A stretch of 52,500 nucleotides of DNA from Halisarca cf. caerulea (taxonomy: Eukaryota; Porifera; Demospongiae; Chondrillida; Halisarcidae): NCBI GenBank assembly GCA_963170055.1, contig CAUJGJ010000212.1, positions 27,501 to 80,000 of the forward strand, written 5' to 3'. Below the pieces are notes generated by a model, which saw only the letters and a list, made by a program, of their open reading frames with translations, searched no databases and was not told where the DNA came from. How positions within the stretch are numbered: the stretch's first letter is position 1; each line of letters begins with the position of its first letter. The translations under genes were made by a program, and so were the position numbers. Positions 23,472 to 35,200 of the stretch are shown one piece after another.

Positions 23472-23692
23472 CCATATAGGCGCTAATCTTTGTGGGACTT
23501 TATTATCGCAAATTTTACAAATGAGCCTGCATTCACGAAAATTCAATTGCAAATATTTGGCAAGATAGGCTGTTTGTCTAATATATAATAGGGACTGGTC
23601 CATTTGTGAAAATTAAATTACATATTACAGCCAAGCTCTTCATTCACGAACCACACCCCCCCCCCCCCAGAAACTAACACCTACATATACTG
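23472..23692. mobile_element. 221-bp MITE, CCGTATAGGCACTAATT family
   Basis: Left CCATATAGGCGCTAATCTTT and interior GACTTTATTATCGCAAATTTT, GCCTGCATTCACGAAAATTC match 15620-15838. Flanked by TA; contains a 14-base C run near 23656. Confidence 0.72.
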
Positions 23693-23857
23693 TATTCGAA
23701 TTGGTAACATATTATGCACTATCCATCTCAACCATGCACTAATAGGAATGCATATACAGTGAAAATAGAGACAGCCCACATATCAGTACATAACAATAAT
23801 ATTATTCACTCTGTAAAACAATCAGCAGGTGTAGTACATGTATCCAATTAACCTCAC

Positions 23858-23928
23858 ATAGTCAGAGAAGGTAAATTGGATTTCATGCCAGTTAGTTCCA
23901 ATTTGTGTACCATGCATAGCTGCTGATA
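23858..23928 (-). other. Possible isolated exon
   Basis: Between a CTGCAG acceptor and a GTGAGG donor the minus strand reads SAAMHGTQIGTNWHEIQF, ending SDY. The neighbouring donor-bearing frame (EPMNGCIDHD, about 24006-24040) has an incompatible phase, so no gene model is possible. Confidence 0.22.
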
Positions 23929-24157
23929 CTGCAGGAAATAATTTTTGTACTTATACAATTACGACTGTCTATAGAACTAATGGGAAAGTTCATACTTACA
24001 TCATGATCAATACATCCATTCATAGGTTCTCTTCCAGTAAATAGTGTACACAATACACATACGTACACCGTACGTACCTTACCTACAATTGACTGAAAGT
24101 TCACTTTCAGAGGATTGAAAATAATTCACATTTTTACTTTCACAAATGGAAAACATA

Positions 24158-24458
24158 CCGTATAGCGGGAAACTTTAGTATTATATTTGGTGAATTCGCC
24201 TCCAGATGGCATTGGTGAGAATGCTGTAAACTACGCATTCTCATTCTCTATGATTTGGGAGGGGTTTTGACCCACAATGTTAGCGAGACTGTTGTTCTTC
24301 CACCGATTTACACATTAAAACGAAGGCAGCTGTGGGAGTATTTTGCAGAAAACATAAATTCTGCAATTATTACAATATTGACTTGTAAATTTGACATTTT
24401 TCCACAAATCCACCAAAGTGCCAAATTAAAAACCTCGCCAAAGTTTCTCACTATACGG
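24158..24458. mobile_element. 301-bp MITE, CCGTATAGYGRGAAACTTT family, TA target
   Basis: Left CCGTATAGCGGGAAACTTTA; right reverse complement CCGTATAGTGAGAAACTTTG; TA on both sides. A frame across its middle is chance. Confidence 0.78.
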
Positions 24459-24801
24459 TATCTCATATACTACATATGTACACACAGTATAAAGGGAATG
24501 GCATCAGTGAGGATTGTATAAACTGACATACCTCACTATTCACAAATTAGTCAAAGTTTAACCCTGTACACTTGTCAATGGATATAGTATACAACATTCG
24601 TCTATTGGATTGCTTACTGTAACAATACTCTCCCACCTACAGTAGCACAAGCTATACTGTGAAGCTAAGCTGAACAGGTACACAGGTATGCACATACGTA
24701 CATAGGTGCTTATGATGCAGAATACACTTCAAGGATCAGTACGCATGATGAGTGTTAGTACATACTTCCTACAAGGAGTGTTCTAAGAAATGGTAGGAGG
24801 G

Positions 24802-24807
<6 letters not shown>

Positions 24808-24854
<47 letters not shown>

Positions 24855-24921
24855 TGTGTGTGTGTGTATGTGTGTGTATGTGCGTGTGTGTGTGTGTTGT
24901 GTGTGTGTGTGTGTGTGTGTG
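24808..24921. repeat. (GT)n microsatellite
   Basis: About 115 bases; the only long tract in the window with GT on the plus strand. Confidence 0.9.
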
Positions 24922-25140
24922 CTGGTGGGTGGGTGTGCTTCAATAATAATCAGGCCAGTGTGGTTCAGGTGTCCAGCTGCAGAGATTCCTATTAGTGTGG
25001 GTTCACCAGAAAACCATCTTTCCACGTAAACGTAGGTGGGGCATACATTCCACAGTTAAACTTGAGTAAACTATCACATCTGAATTAGACACCTTGTCTG
25101 TTGCATTACAAACATTAGGTTTGTGAATGGTAAACATCAT

Positions 25141-25143
<3 letters not shown>

Positions 25144-25197
<54 letters not shown>

Positions 25198-25317
25198 GCA
25201 CACACGCACGCACGCACACACACGCACACACGCACGCACACACACACGCACGCACGCACACACACGCACGCACATACACGCACGCACGCACACACACATA
25301 CACATGCATGTATGCAT

Positions 25318-25383
<66 letters not shown>

Positions 25384-25392
25384 GCACACACA

Positions 25393-25449
<57 letters not shown>

Positions 25450-25482
25450 ACACACTCACACACACAAACACACACACATACA
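25144..25482. repeat. (CA)n microsatellite, ~340 bases
   Basis: Longest dinucleotide tract, with CGCA-rich interruptions in the middle and AGCACACA/CTCACACA variants near the right end. Confidence 0.92.
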
Positions 25483-26089
25483 GCAACTGCAGCCTGCCCC
25501 TCCCTGCCTAGATCAAGGGAATCATAGCACAAACCATGAATACTATTTCAACACTGTGTGGTCTCAAAAATATAAATTTTATAAAAAGTTTTTGGCTATG
25601 AATTTCACTTCCCACTTCCTGGGAGGCAGTACTGTATTATATTAGAGTCACTACAGAGGATGAGTAAATCAGGTTTGGGTAGGGGACCCTCACAGTCAAC
25701 ACTGTTGTAATTACAATTTTCATACAGTATCATGTGCACATTCCCAATGAACAACAATGCTGTTGGAGCATGCAGGAGGAGAATGTCCATACAGAGAGGT
25801 GCACGGTGAGGTGTCAATCTGCATAGCCGTAGCCGTGGTGCTGGTAGGAAGAGAATCGGTTGCCGAAAAAGCATGTTCGGTCGAAACGACCAGCATCGAG
25901 GGTCTCCAACATAATTGAAGTGAAGTTCGAGGGGGGAACCATAACCATTTAGTTGAATCGAATAAAACATTGAACCAGCACGAGACGAGACAGGACAGGA
26001 GGACAGGTGCACATGTGGATGTTCGTTGTCCGCATGTGTGTTAAGAACAATCAATTCAACCAAACACAGAGTGGTACACATCTAAAGGC
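25483..26089. other. Unassigned stretch left of the LINE
   Basis: A 158-codon minus-strand frame (26081-25605) exists but shows no domain, and no splice context could be tied to it. On the plus strand near 25820 an Arg-rich frame (HSRSRGAGRKRIGCR) hints at nucleic-acid binding. It may belong to a transposon into which the LINE inserted. Undecided. Confidence 0.3.
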
Positions 26090-27865
26090 CTAACTGTTGT
26101 CCACCACAAAATCTCAGATACTCAGACACTCCAACTCAGGAACTCACACCCTTCAGCTATCTGGAACACTCTAAAACTAGCCACTTCTTCAACTCCATCT
26201 GACACTTGGTCCTCATTCAAGTCCGACTCTACTTCCATTGCCAACACTCTCAATAACCATTTTGCTTCTGTTAGCTCTTCCATCTTTTCTCCCAATCTTG
26301 CTTCCCTTGCCTTGCCTTCTACTCCAACCCTATCTCTATCTCCTACAACTCCCGAATGGGTTAAAAATTCTCTTGTTTCTCTAAAATCTAAGTGTGCTGT
26401 TGGTCTTGATAACATTCCTTCTACTGCCCTTATAGCTGCTCGTTCTGTCATTTGCTATCCCCTTTCTTCCATCTTGAACTCTTCCATCACTTCTTCTGTC
26501 TTCCCCGAGCCTTGGAAATGCACCTCCATCCATCCACTTCACAAAGGTGGTGATCGTGCCAATCCCTCTAATTACCGGCCTATCTCCCTTCTTCCTGTTT
26601 CTAGTAAGCTCCTAGAGAAACATGTCCAGCAACAACTTTCTTCTCATCTCAACTCAAACAACCTTCTCTTTCCCCTCCAGTCTGGTTTCCGTCCATCTCA
26701 CTCTACGCAAACTCTTCTTCTTCATTGCCTGGATAAGTGGTACAAAGCTCTTGATAACAAAAAATATGTAGGAGTAGTGTTTCTAGACATTTCCAAAGCC
26801 TTTGATACTGTCCCACATGATCTTCTCCTGCTTAAGCTTTCTCGCTTTGGTCTGTCTCCTTCCACAATCTCCTGGTTTAGGTCCTATCTCTCCAACCGCT
26901 CTCATGTTACTCGGGTCGAAAACTCTTATTCTTCACTTGGTTTCCCCAGCTCCGGCGTTCCCCAAGGCTCAATACTTGGTCCCACCCTCTTCTCTACCTT
27001 CATAAACGATCTTCCTTCTGCTCTTCCTCCTGATTCAACTGTACTGTTTGCTGATGACACCACTATCTTTATCATTAGTGACAATCTTCCTTCTATTAAC
27101 TCTTCTCTTCAAGTAACTCTTGACCTGGCAAACTTGTGGCTACAACAAAATGGTTTGAAACTAAACACCCTTAAAACAAAGAGTATGTTAATACATTCTG
27201 CTAGGAAGAAGGTTGACAGCAAGCTGGTGTTGAGAATTGATGATGTGCATGTAGAACAGGTTCAGTCCTTTAAGTTTCTTGGAGTCTTGGTCAATGACAC
27301 TCTGACATGGTCCGATCACATCAATTTAGTTTGTAACAAGGTCACCCGTAGCCTCCACCTTTTACGTCGTCTCTCTTGGTTTCTCCCTCAGCCCCTCCTT
27401 CTTCTGTATCTAAAATCTTACATTCTTCCTTCCTTCGACTATTGCGATGTTGCCTGGTCTGGGTGTACTAAGGATGAAGCTCTTCGCTTGGAAACTCTAC
27501 TAAACTTTGCTTGTCGTACTGTCCTTCGTAAGCGTAGAGATTATTCTGTTTCTGCTGCTCGTTCTGAACTTGGTCTTTCTACTCTCTCTGCCAGAAGAAA
27601 TCTCCACTTGGCTCAAACTGTATTCAAATGCTTGTCTTCCGAGTCTCCTTCTTATCTTTCCCAACTTTTCTCTTCCCCCTCCTCTCACTATAACACACGC
27701 TCCTCTTCCACCCACCAAATAAATCTGCCTCCCTCGAGAACCAGCTTCGGACAAAAGGCCTTCAGCTTCTCTGGTGCTTCATTGTGGCGGTCTCTTCCTG
27801 ATAAGATGAGAACTTGTACAGACTTCAGGGCGTTCTCAAAACTTTGTAAAGACTACTTTTTCTAA
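26090..27865 (+). CDS. LINE ORF2 C-terminal part: reverse transcriptase
   Basis: The frame is open from about 26090 to the TAA at 27863-27865; the first ATG is at 26312 but the frame is simply truncated upstream. Motifs appear in order: SNYRPISLLPVSSKLLEK, SGFRPSHSTQ, motif A FLDISKAFDTVPHD, motif B SGVPQGSILGPTLFS, motif C FADDT (the FADD form of the catalytic YxDD), LKTKSMLI, and the thumb-side FKFLGVLVNDTLTW. The C-terminal region (FACRTVLRKRRD onward) is the usual CR1/L2 tail. No endonuclease domain is present here. No stop or frameshift interrupts about 590 codons, so the insertion looks recent. Confidence 0.93.
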   Translation, partial: LTVVHHKISDTQTLQLRNSHPSAIWNTLKLATSSTPSDTWSSFKSDSTSIANTLNNHFASVSSSIFSPNLASLALPSTPTLSLSPTTPEWVKNSLVSLKSKCAVGLDNIPSTALIAARSVICYPLSSILNSSITSSVFPEPWKCTSIHPLHKGGDRANPSNYRPISLLPVSSKLLEKHVQQQLSSHLNSNNLLFPLQSGFRPSHSTQTLLLHCLDKWYKALDNKKYVGVVFLDISKAFDTVPHDLLLLKLSRFGLSPSTISWFRSYLSNRSHVTRVENSYSSLGFPSSGVPQGSILGPTLFSTFINDLPSALPPDSTVLFADDTTIFIISDNLPSINSSLQVTLDLANLWLQQNGLKLNTLKTKSMLIHSARKKVDSKLVLRIDDVHVEQVQSFKFLGVLVNDTLTWSDHINLVCNKVTRSLHLLRRLSWFLPQPLLLLYLKSYILPSFDYCDVAWSGCTKDEALRLETLLNFACRTVLRKRRDYSVSAARSELGLSTLSARRNLHLAQTVFKCLSSESPSYLSQLFSSPSSHYNTRSSSTHQINLPPSRTSFGQKAFSFSGASLWRSLPDKMRTCTDFRAFSKLCKDYFF

Positions 27866-28172
27866 TGACTTCTTCATTGTAATTATCTTTTGTATTCCAT
27901 CCCTTACTCTGCTTAATCAAATCTTATTTAATTATTTTTATTGCTGCATGTACTAATTCTTCAATGTAAATTCTGAACTTCATTTTCTTTAAATTTTATT
28001 TATTTATTTTTAGAATTCTTTTGTACAAACATGCAGTTTCAATCTCTTTGTATATACTTTTATTTTCCACATGTACTTTTTTCCTTTTCTTTTCTGGGTG
28101 CCACTAATAGTAGCCCTTGGCTAATGGTTCCCCAGTCTAAATAAGAATACTTGATATTTGATACTTGATACT
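26090..28172 (+). mobile_element. Non-LTR retrotransposon, CR1/L2-like, 5'-truncated
   Basis: The unit starts inside the coding region, carries the C-terminal part of ORF2 and a roughly 300-bp 3' UTR, and ends in short repeats of the TTGATAC type (ACTTGATATTTGATACTTGA), as CR1/L2-group elements do instead of poly-A. Coding-strand sequence is strikingly pyrimidine-rich compared with its surroundings. Confidence 0.85.
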
Positions 28173-28187
28173 TTCATTGAGTATTAT

Positions 28188-28237
28188 TTTAAGGGGGGGC
28201 ACGTGCCCCCTGTGCCCCCCTGGTTCCTACGCCACTG
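28188..28237 (-). mobile_element. hAT-like terminal repeat, CAGTGGCGTAGGAACC
   Basis: Read from 28237 leftward the sequence is CAGTGGCGTAGGAACCAGGG, then a G/C-rich stretch with CACGTGCCCCC. CAGTGGCGTAG-type ends are common on hAT-like transposons. It abuts the broken reverse transcriptase of the Gypsy element, so it probably inserted there; the other end was not found, and the LINE may lie inside it. Confidence 0.5.
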
Positions 28238-30326
28238 AATGGTAATCTGTTGAAACAGAATCTTCCAAATGGGGTGATGAACATTGTAAGCAATGATGAC
28301 ATTTTTGATAAGGGAATTTGCCAGAATCCGGAGTTAGCATCGAGTTTCGAGAAGACTTGTCCACCTGCCAGTTGTCCAAGTGTTTGTTCCACAGACGGTA
28401 AAATGTGTCGCTCTCTCTGTACACTTTCATTCAGCTTTGTGAGGTCTACACATATTCAAACTTTTCCATCTGCTTTGGGCACAACCACCATTGGGGCGCA
28501 CCACTCCGTGGGATCATCCACGCGAGAAATGACTCCTTGCTGTTCCATCCTCTCTAGCTCCTCTTTGACTTTGGGCAACATTGGCAGTGCTACCCGTCGA
28601 GGTGTTGTCTGCGAGAATGGAACTGCTCCACTGCATAGCTGGATGTGGTACTCACCCTGCATTGTCCCCAACCTTGGAAAATGCCCGGATACTTTTCCTG
28701 AATGTTGCTCTTTCTGATACTGCCGATGCGAGTCACCAGGCCAAGGGCTTCGATAGCTGGTCGGCCAACTAATGCCGTGTGAACATCCTGAACAACAAAG
28801 AATTCTTCCCTGACATGTTGATCCTTGTAGGTACATGTTGCCGAAAACTGGCCTCTAACAGCTAGAGCCTGTGCATTAGGTCCAGTGAGGCGCTTGGAAG
28901 ATGGTTGCAACTGGATGCCCTTGAGATGCTGCAAAGCACTCTCCGGGAGGACACTGACATCGGCTCCAGTATCTATCTTGAACTCCATTGGCACACCATT
29001 CACGCGTATGGTAGCAGTCCAAGCATTGGTAGATTTGATTTCATGTACAGTAGCAATGTAGAATTTATCATCCAATTGGTCTTGTGGCTCAGATAAGACA
29101 GTGCGCACATTCTTGGTCCTGCACTGTGATTGGAAATGCCCCTTGTTTTTACAACGGTGGCATGTAGCATCACGTGCTGGGCAGCTCTGGCGACTGTGAT
29201 ACGGTGTCCGTCCACATCTGGTACAGCTTTTGCTTGATCCGTGTGTGAAATTAGATGGTTTCATGAAAGGCTTTGTGTAGCTCTTTTTGGTCTGTGCCTT
29301 CGCCTGCCCTTGTTTATTTGTTTGGACAGCCTCGACTTTCACCTGTGAGGATCCTAGGACAACAGACTGTTGCTTCCTCACCATTTCTCTCTGCCGTGCA
29401 TAAGAAACTGCCTTTTCTAGATCAAGATCTGGTTCCATCTGTAGCTTTTCTGATAGAACAGCATCATGTATGCCAACAACCAACCGATCCCTGATCATCT
29501 GGTCCTGCAATGCTCCATAGTCGCAATGCTTGACAAGGGTGTGAAGAGACGTTACGAAGGAGTCCACAGACTCCCCCTCCTCTTGCGTCCTTTGGTTAAA
29601 TTTAGCCCGTTCGAAGATGGGGTTTCTCTTCTTAATGAAATGGTTTTCAAAAGCCGTTTTGACAGCACTATACTTGCCCATTTCCTCTTCAGTGAGATGA
29701 AAAGAGCTGAGGATGTCGTCGGCCTCATCTCCCATAGTATAGATAAGGGTGTTTACCTGACTCTCCTCACTTTTGTCTACTAACCCTGATGCTTGTCGGA
29801 ACCATTCAAATCTCCTGATCCATTTCGGCCATTCTTCTGGGTGGGTGAAGCTGAAGTGTTCTGGGGTTGCTATCTGATACGAATGTAGTAACCTTTTAGG
29901 AAGTGTCTAGTAGAACTCTTACATGTGTGTAACCTATTAAGAGTAGTCCATGTGTATTCCAATTTGTACTCTTTGATGTCTGCACCTTTAAGTAATTGAT
30001 AGTCGTTACTTGTCTAGAACTCTTTAGAACATCATGTCTTATGATCACCCTACACTATTTAAAGTAGTTTTGTATTAACTTAGTCTGTGCTTAAAGTTGA
30101 ATTAATGATTTTGCATGAAGTCTTTTGGATATAAAGATACTACAACGAAGCTGCTGGGTTGCCTGTTCCTTGGCCCACTGTACGTCCCTCCATTTGAAGA
30201 TAATAGTCCTTTAACTTGGATCAAAGCTTGTGCCTTTGCAACAACAACAAAACTACTGAAAAAGTAGTAATCAACAAAATTAACTATCACTAATACTGAT
30301 AAACTACGATCCCACTTCTGACACCA
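28238..30326 (-). pseudogene. Ty3/Gypsy-type LTR retrotransposon fragment (gag-protease-partial RT), decayed
   Basis: Minus-strand order from about 29905: capsid-like gag (FSFTHPEEWPKW, DSFVTSLHTL), zinc knuckles (CTRCGRTPYHSRQSC and CHRCKNKGHFQSQC), aspartic protease (FKIDTGADVSVLP, later ALVGRPAIEALG), then the N-terminal half of reverse transcriptase (EWCAPMVVVPKADGK, VFSKLDANSGFWQIPL, ITPFGRF). Breaks: a frameshift in a G run near 28672, a TGA in the RT frame near 28455 where relatives have Arg (CGA to TGA fits), and truncation at 28238 before the catalytic YxDD, with RNase H, integrase and the 3' LTR missing. A primer-binding site lies at 30309-30326. Defective. Confidence 0.85.
30309..30326 (-). 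other. Putative primer-binding site of the LTR element
   Basis: Minus-strand TGGTGTCAGAAGTGGGAT begins with TGG (pairs with tRNA CCA) directly after a CA, as at the end of a 5' LTR. About 400 bp of leader separate it from gag. The tRNA species was not determined. Confidence 0.55.
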
Positions 30327-30690
30327 TGTACGCGTCGTGGATTATCTAGCTGCATTTTCTAAGACTATCTAACACGTGGTCGCCATTTGCATTACATCAT
30401 AATAATATATTATATATATCCAATCATAATAATACCAGCACTGAATAATAATTAAGCACACTCAACAACAGATACAGTACAGGGTACAATACCACTACAG
30501 TATACACATGTACTTCTCACCATAGATACTCTATAACCATTTAAAATGGTAAAAGGATGTAGTATACGTACGTATATACCCCACGGACCAGAGTAAAACT
30601 ATTCTATTCCCAGTAACCACATGGCTTACAGTATGGGGTAAATGGGCCACATGAACGGGAGCTTATAAAGCAGTGCCATAACAGCAAGTA
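30327..30690 (-). repeat. Probable 5' LTR region, boundaries uncertain
   Basis: By position upstream of the primer-binding site this should be the 5' LTR. It holds an AT-rich TATATATAT-like stretch near 30408. With no second LTR in the window the left border cannot be defined. Confidence 0.35.
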
Positions 30691-31128
30691 CAGTAGAACC
30701 TCACAAATACGACCACCCTTGGGACCGGTGTAAGTGGTCTTAATTGTAAGGTGGTCTTATTTCTGCAAGTACTGTCCAGAATAGCATGGCACATCCACAG
30801 TCATTCCGTGGACACAGGATGCACATAAGGCAATAAAACTGTAGAAAAATTCTACCATCATACCTCTTTTATTGTTATTCCATCAAGGTGCTAAAATGTG
30901 ACCCAAAGTTTACCATCTCTTTCTACTGATGGGGTCATTTCACAGCCTAATGTCCACAGAATACAGCCGTATCCACAAAAACTAGTCTCAATTGTGAGGT
31001 TTTGACATCCAGAAGAAAAAATGTGGTCTTTACTCTGAAATTAATTTCCATGTAAAGCTATAGGAGAAATTCCGGACTGCAACAAAGTGGTCTCAATTTT
31101 GAGGTGGTCTTATTGTAAGGTTCTACTG
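30691..31128. mobile_element. 438-bp MITE, CAGTAGAACCTC family, TA target
   Basis: Left CAGTAGAACCTCACAAATAC, right end TTGTAAGGTTCTACTG, TA on both sides; repeated GGTGGTCTTA words inside both arms. A Tigger/pogo-like source is suggested by the terminus. Confidence 0.78.
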
Positions 31129-31132
31129 TATA

Positions 31133-31250
31133 TTCTTTATTAGTGTTGTCTACGTGAATTGAGAGTCCAGCAGTGGCAAGTTAGGCTAGTCAGCTTGGCT
31201 GTAGGAAAAGATATCAATCCTGTTCCAAGTTACCCCACTTTACCCTTAGC
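31133..31250 (+). repeat. Dispersed repeat, copy 2 (first copy near 1021)
   Basis: Colinear with 1021-1160; runs directly into the 20-bp tandem array. Confidence 0.45.
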
Positions 31251-31311
31251 ATGTCCACTTTACCCTTAGCATGTCCACTTTACCCTTAGCATGTCCACTT
31301 TACCCTTAGCA
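31242..31311 (+). repeat. 20-bp tandem repeat, about 3.5 copies
   Basis: Unit CACTTTACCCTTAGCATGTC, repeated without mismatch. Confidence 0.9.
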
Positions 31312-31505
31312 CCCTATAAACAGAAATCTGTAAGCCTACCCATACATTGCAGAACCGCCTGTCCTCTGTCCGCAAAAATTGTATTATAGACTGGTTAACT
31401 GTTTGTAAAGCATTTTAGCAATACTATTGCATGCCCCTCTATAAGTAAGGATCACCTAACTACAGAGACCACAATCACTTGATCCATTTACCATACACTT
31501 CTCAC

Positions 31506-31800
31506 TCTGTCATAGCCTCCTACAGTTTTGATAGTACCTGAAAACTGCACTAGTACTGCTTCCTGAAGTATCTCTATAGTACTTGTGTTCTTCGTCGAAA
31601 ATAATCTAAAAGCACACTAAATTACAATAGTTAAAAGGGTACGAAACGTACATTCAAAACCTTGCTTGACTGGATCCATAGACTTGAAGCTGCCCTTCAG
31701 GACCCCCGGAACATTCGCGCTCTTGTACCCGTATATTAAGATTGCCTACGCTTGTACCATAGATACCATACATCGAGGGAGAATTAATAGTGGCCGCCAT
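31506..31800 (-). CDS. First two exons of an unrecognised gene
   Basis: Exon 1 is 31800-31661 (140 nt, 46 codons plus 2) and starts MAATINSPSMYGIYGTS in the context GGCATGGCGGCC. Exon 2 is 31605-31506, ending at a GTGAGA donor in phase 0; it contains STKNTSTIEILQEAVLVQFS. The 55-bp intron has GT-AG ends and the phases agree (2/1). Without the last donor the frame would stop a few codons later. No further exon was found to the left, where transposons dominate. No signal peptide; the Ala-rich start and YY1-like start context suit a cytosolic housekeeping-type protein, but the family is not recognised. Confidence 0.4.
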
Positions 31801-32268
31801 GCCAGACTAGAGGGAACCTCGGAATTACAAGTCTTCGTGGCTCGCTTCATGGTCAATCTGTCGGTCGTTGCTACATCACCAGCATACGTCACTGTAGAAG
31901 TTAAAATGGCGCGACATGTAATACCTGCATGCATTATGCGAATTAAAGTGCCTTTTACCAATTGCAAATATGAGCTATATATATAAATGAATGATCCGAA
32001 TCTCATGATCAATCAATGAATCTCCAGTTATATATGCTACAATAAAACTACCTAGACTACACAATACATAAAAATATATTATTATGTACATACAGTACAC
32101 ATGTAGCTCATGTGAAGTGTCACTGCAGATTGCCAGATATTGTACACTTATGGTTCAATTTCTTCAAAAGAGCCTGGAGTGAACTGGAGAAGAAAGCATT
32201 CCTCAAACACAGGAAAAGGAATTCATATAGCATCTACGCTAATATAAATTAATAATATAAATCAAGTA

Positions 32269-35200
32269 CTAAATAACTGCAATGGCCTCTTTAAGAAACC
32301 CCATCTCCTCATGAAAGGCCACCATACCCATACACAAATAAAGATCAGTTTTGCTGTCAAACATACATGCACACCACATGGTACCCCCTTCACCAGAGAC
32401 CATCTTTGACAGATCCTCAGGGTAGTCTTTCAAAGGACGTACGTAAGGTAAAGGGGGGTAATTTGGAACACGCTGGTAATTTGGAACAGGGCATGAAACT
32501 TTTGTTGTCGTCAGGTTGCCCAAACATCCTTGCTACTGCCAAACTTCCACTTCATGGGAGACAATACAGACGAGAAACAATGGATGTTACTTGTGGTTGA
32601 CTCTGCTTTTGACCTGACTGTTCCAAATTACCCGCTGTTCTAAATTACTCCCCTTTACCTTATATACTATCTGTGGTGCATACACAGTATATACAATTCC
32701 CAGCACAACACTCCATCATACCTGTGGTAGGTTTTCCTCAAACAAGGACACATTATTGGTCATGTCAGAGCTTTCCTCTTCACCACGGCTTGCTTTCTGT
32801 TGCCAACTCCTGCTTCTTTTTACAATCTATATACATGCATATAGTATCTAGCAACTAGATGTGTGTACAAATACTGGAAGCCATGAGCTACTTACACCAC
32901 TGCCTATGACATGTTCGTTCTTCTCAAGTTCATTATTTGACACTGCAACTGAAAGCACATGTGCATCACTTGTCTCCAGCAGATTCTAACAACGAGATTG
33001 AAATAAAGATAATTCTGCAAGCTAACAGAACAACTTACAGGACACGTGAAACGTGCATGACTGTATAAATTACAACAGTAGTACCCCCCCCCCCCCCCCA
33101 TGCACACACACTACGTACATGTCATATCAGATCATCACCTCCCACAGTAAGTTGTCACATCACAAAAATGCTTACAACTCATAGAAAGCAAATAATTTAA
33201 AAATGCATACATACAAAAGGGCTGCTAGGCATCTAACAAGAAAAGGCAGCACACAATCCAAATACCCCAGAAAAACAAAGCAATATAAAGTGAAGGAAAA
33301 AACTCACAGGTTTGACAGGTGGAGAGGTGCCGGCAGACACACTCTTGGCCTGTTCCTATTGGTACAATGTCCAATGGTAAAGCAAAGTCCATGCTTGTTC
33401 AGTACAACATGTTCAAGGAAACTCCTATACATACCTCACAAACATATCCAGCAGTTGCGGCTTCATGATCGATTAAAGTTTGGAGCAGATCCTGCATGTA
33501 CCATGAATAACAACAACGGATAAAAGTTTCGCACTCCCTCGCATATTTAGAACGAGCTCTCTATATTGTAGCATAGATAGAGTATCTATGATTGTAGTGA
33601 TCTACATACATAGACATGTACAGGTGCAAATTCACATGTATGAAAAACCTATGTATCAATTCTGTACCGCTAAACACAACTCACAATGCTTAGCTACTGT
33701 AGCTATACATGCCAGATATGTGTTGTTGATCGAAATGAACAAACTATAACTCAGTGACACATGACATACACTAGAATGTATACAACTACATGCATGCACT
33801 CACCTTCCAGAGTCTGTAGCACAAGGGTTCTCTATCCATCGTGCCAATGTTGTAGAATCTTACAGTTGTACTCCCACAATCGTCAAGATGTTCCACATCA
33901 CGGGGATCGATAGCAGCATCCCGATAAAACACGAACCCTTGATAGCATTTGGATTCTTTGCCCTTCTTTACATATGAAACTATACTGTCTGTACTTTTCC
34001 GAAGGGCATCGTGTTTCATGCTTTCTGCATAGTTTACCAGCAGCTCAGTTTCCCCAATTTTGACATGCAGGCAAAATGAGGGGTGATTACAAACACTATC
34101 TCTACAAGAACTACGCTGGCATCCTTGGCTCAGCGATAACAATGTCAGTACTCCCTTAGATCTGGCAGCCCTGCATGTAGCCTCAACTTCAGAGAGAAAA
34201 CGTTCTACAACAGATAGTAGTTACATTGGAATTAAACACTGAACATGTCAATGCATGTGCAGACGCACATACCAAAAGTGTTCATCACTGACAACATTCG
34301 TCCATCAACAAAACTTCCTTCAGTCTCATCTTCATGGATGCACATACGTACAGACATTGGCAAAATACATACATAGTTAAACACTTTCGGATTCCATTGG
34401 AGCACGATTTCTATATACTCACCTTTTTCTCTTTCACCATAACCAAGTTCTTCTGCTCCATCATCTTTGGGTGAGTATTCATCCTAAAATATTATTATAA
34501 TAAATTTTACATGTATAATTAAGTGATATCACAATCACACACTACTCTACGATACTTTTTTACTTCTCTTCCAATACTTGCAGAAGATGAATATTGAACA
34601 AACTGTCACAGCGACTCCTGCTACAACTCCACCCGACAGTGGAATTCCCAGGCCAAGTCCCAGGCCTAGGACATATTCATAATAACACCCTAAACATGAA
34701 AAATGGTATAATTAGCATCATACATGTGCACCCACTATAAGACCATCACTTACGTATTGAATATGGTTCGTGACATTCACTTGGAAACACATCACATAAT
34801 TCCTTTGCTGTAAAGCAACATGAAAAAATTGCAGCATATCCTTAAAATGTAGCATACCATTAATAAAAGCAGCCAGTTGCCTATATAAATGCAATTCTAT
34901 GTAGCATTATACGCACGCAGTGATACACTTACAAACATACATCTACTTAGGTCACACTCACACATCTGCCCTACTTCCCTCATCTCAAATAATAATCACA
35001 ACTGCGACAGTTATTACAACACAACTGGGACTATTATACTTTCTACAATAATTAATGCATCTACTAACCATAGATGATACTTACAAACTTTACTGGGTAT
35101 TGCTACGTACAGTAGAGCACATCACAGATGTCTCACACTGTGCCTGCATGTGACTTACCGGAGTAAACTTGTTCCATTGGAGGGCTCCCAGGGTACAAAG

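Noticed and set aside
25605..26081. 158-codon minus-strand frame
   Set aside because: No domain, no splice sites that fit, and composition like non-coding sequence; kept only as an unassigned stretch.
28188..30326. An intact endogenous retrovirus
   Set aside because: Only gag, protease and half of the reverse transcriptase remain, with a frameshift and a stop; no envelope gene is visible.
31242..31311. Regular 20-bp repeats as a possible CRISPR array
   Set aside because: Repeats are directly adjacent with no spacers, in animal DNA; a plain tandem repeat.
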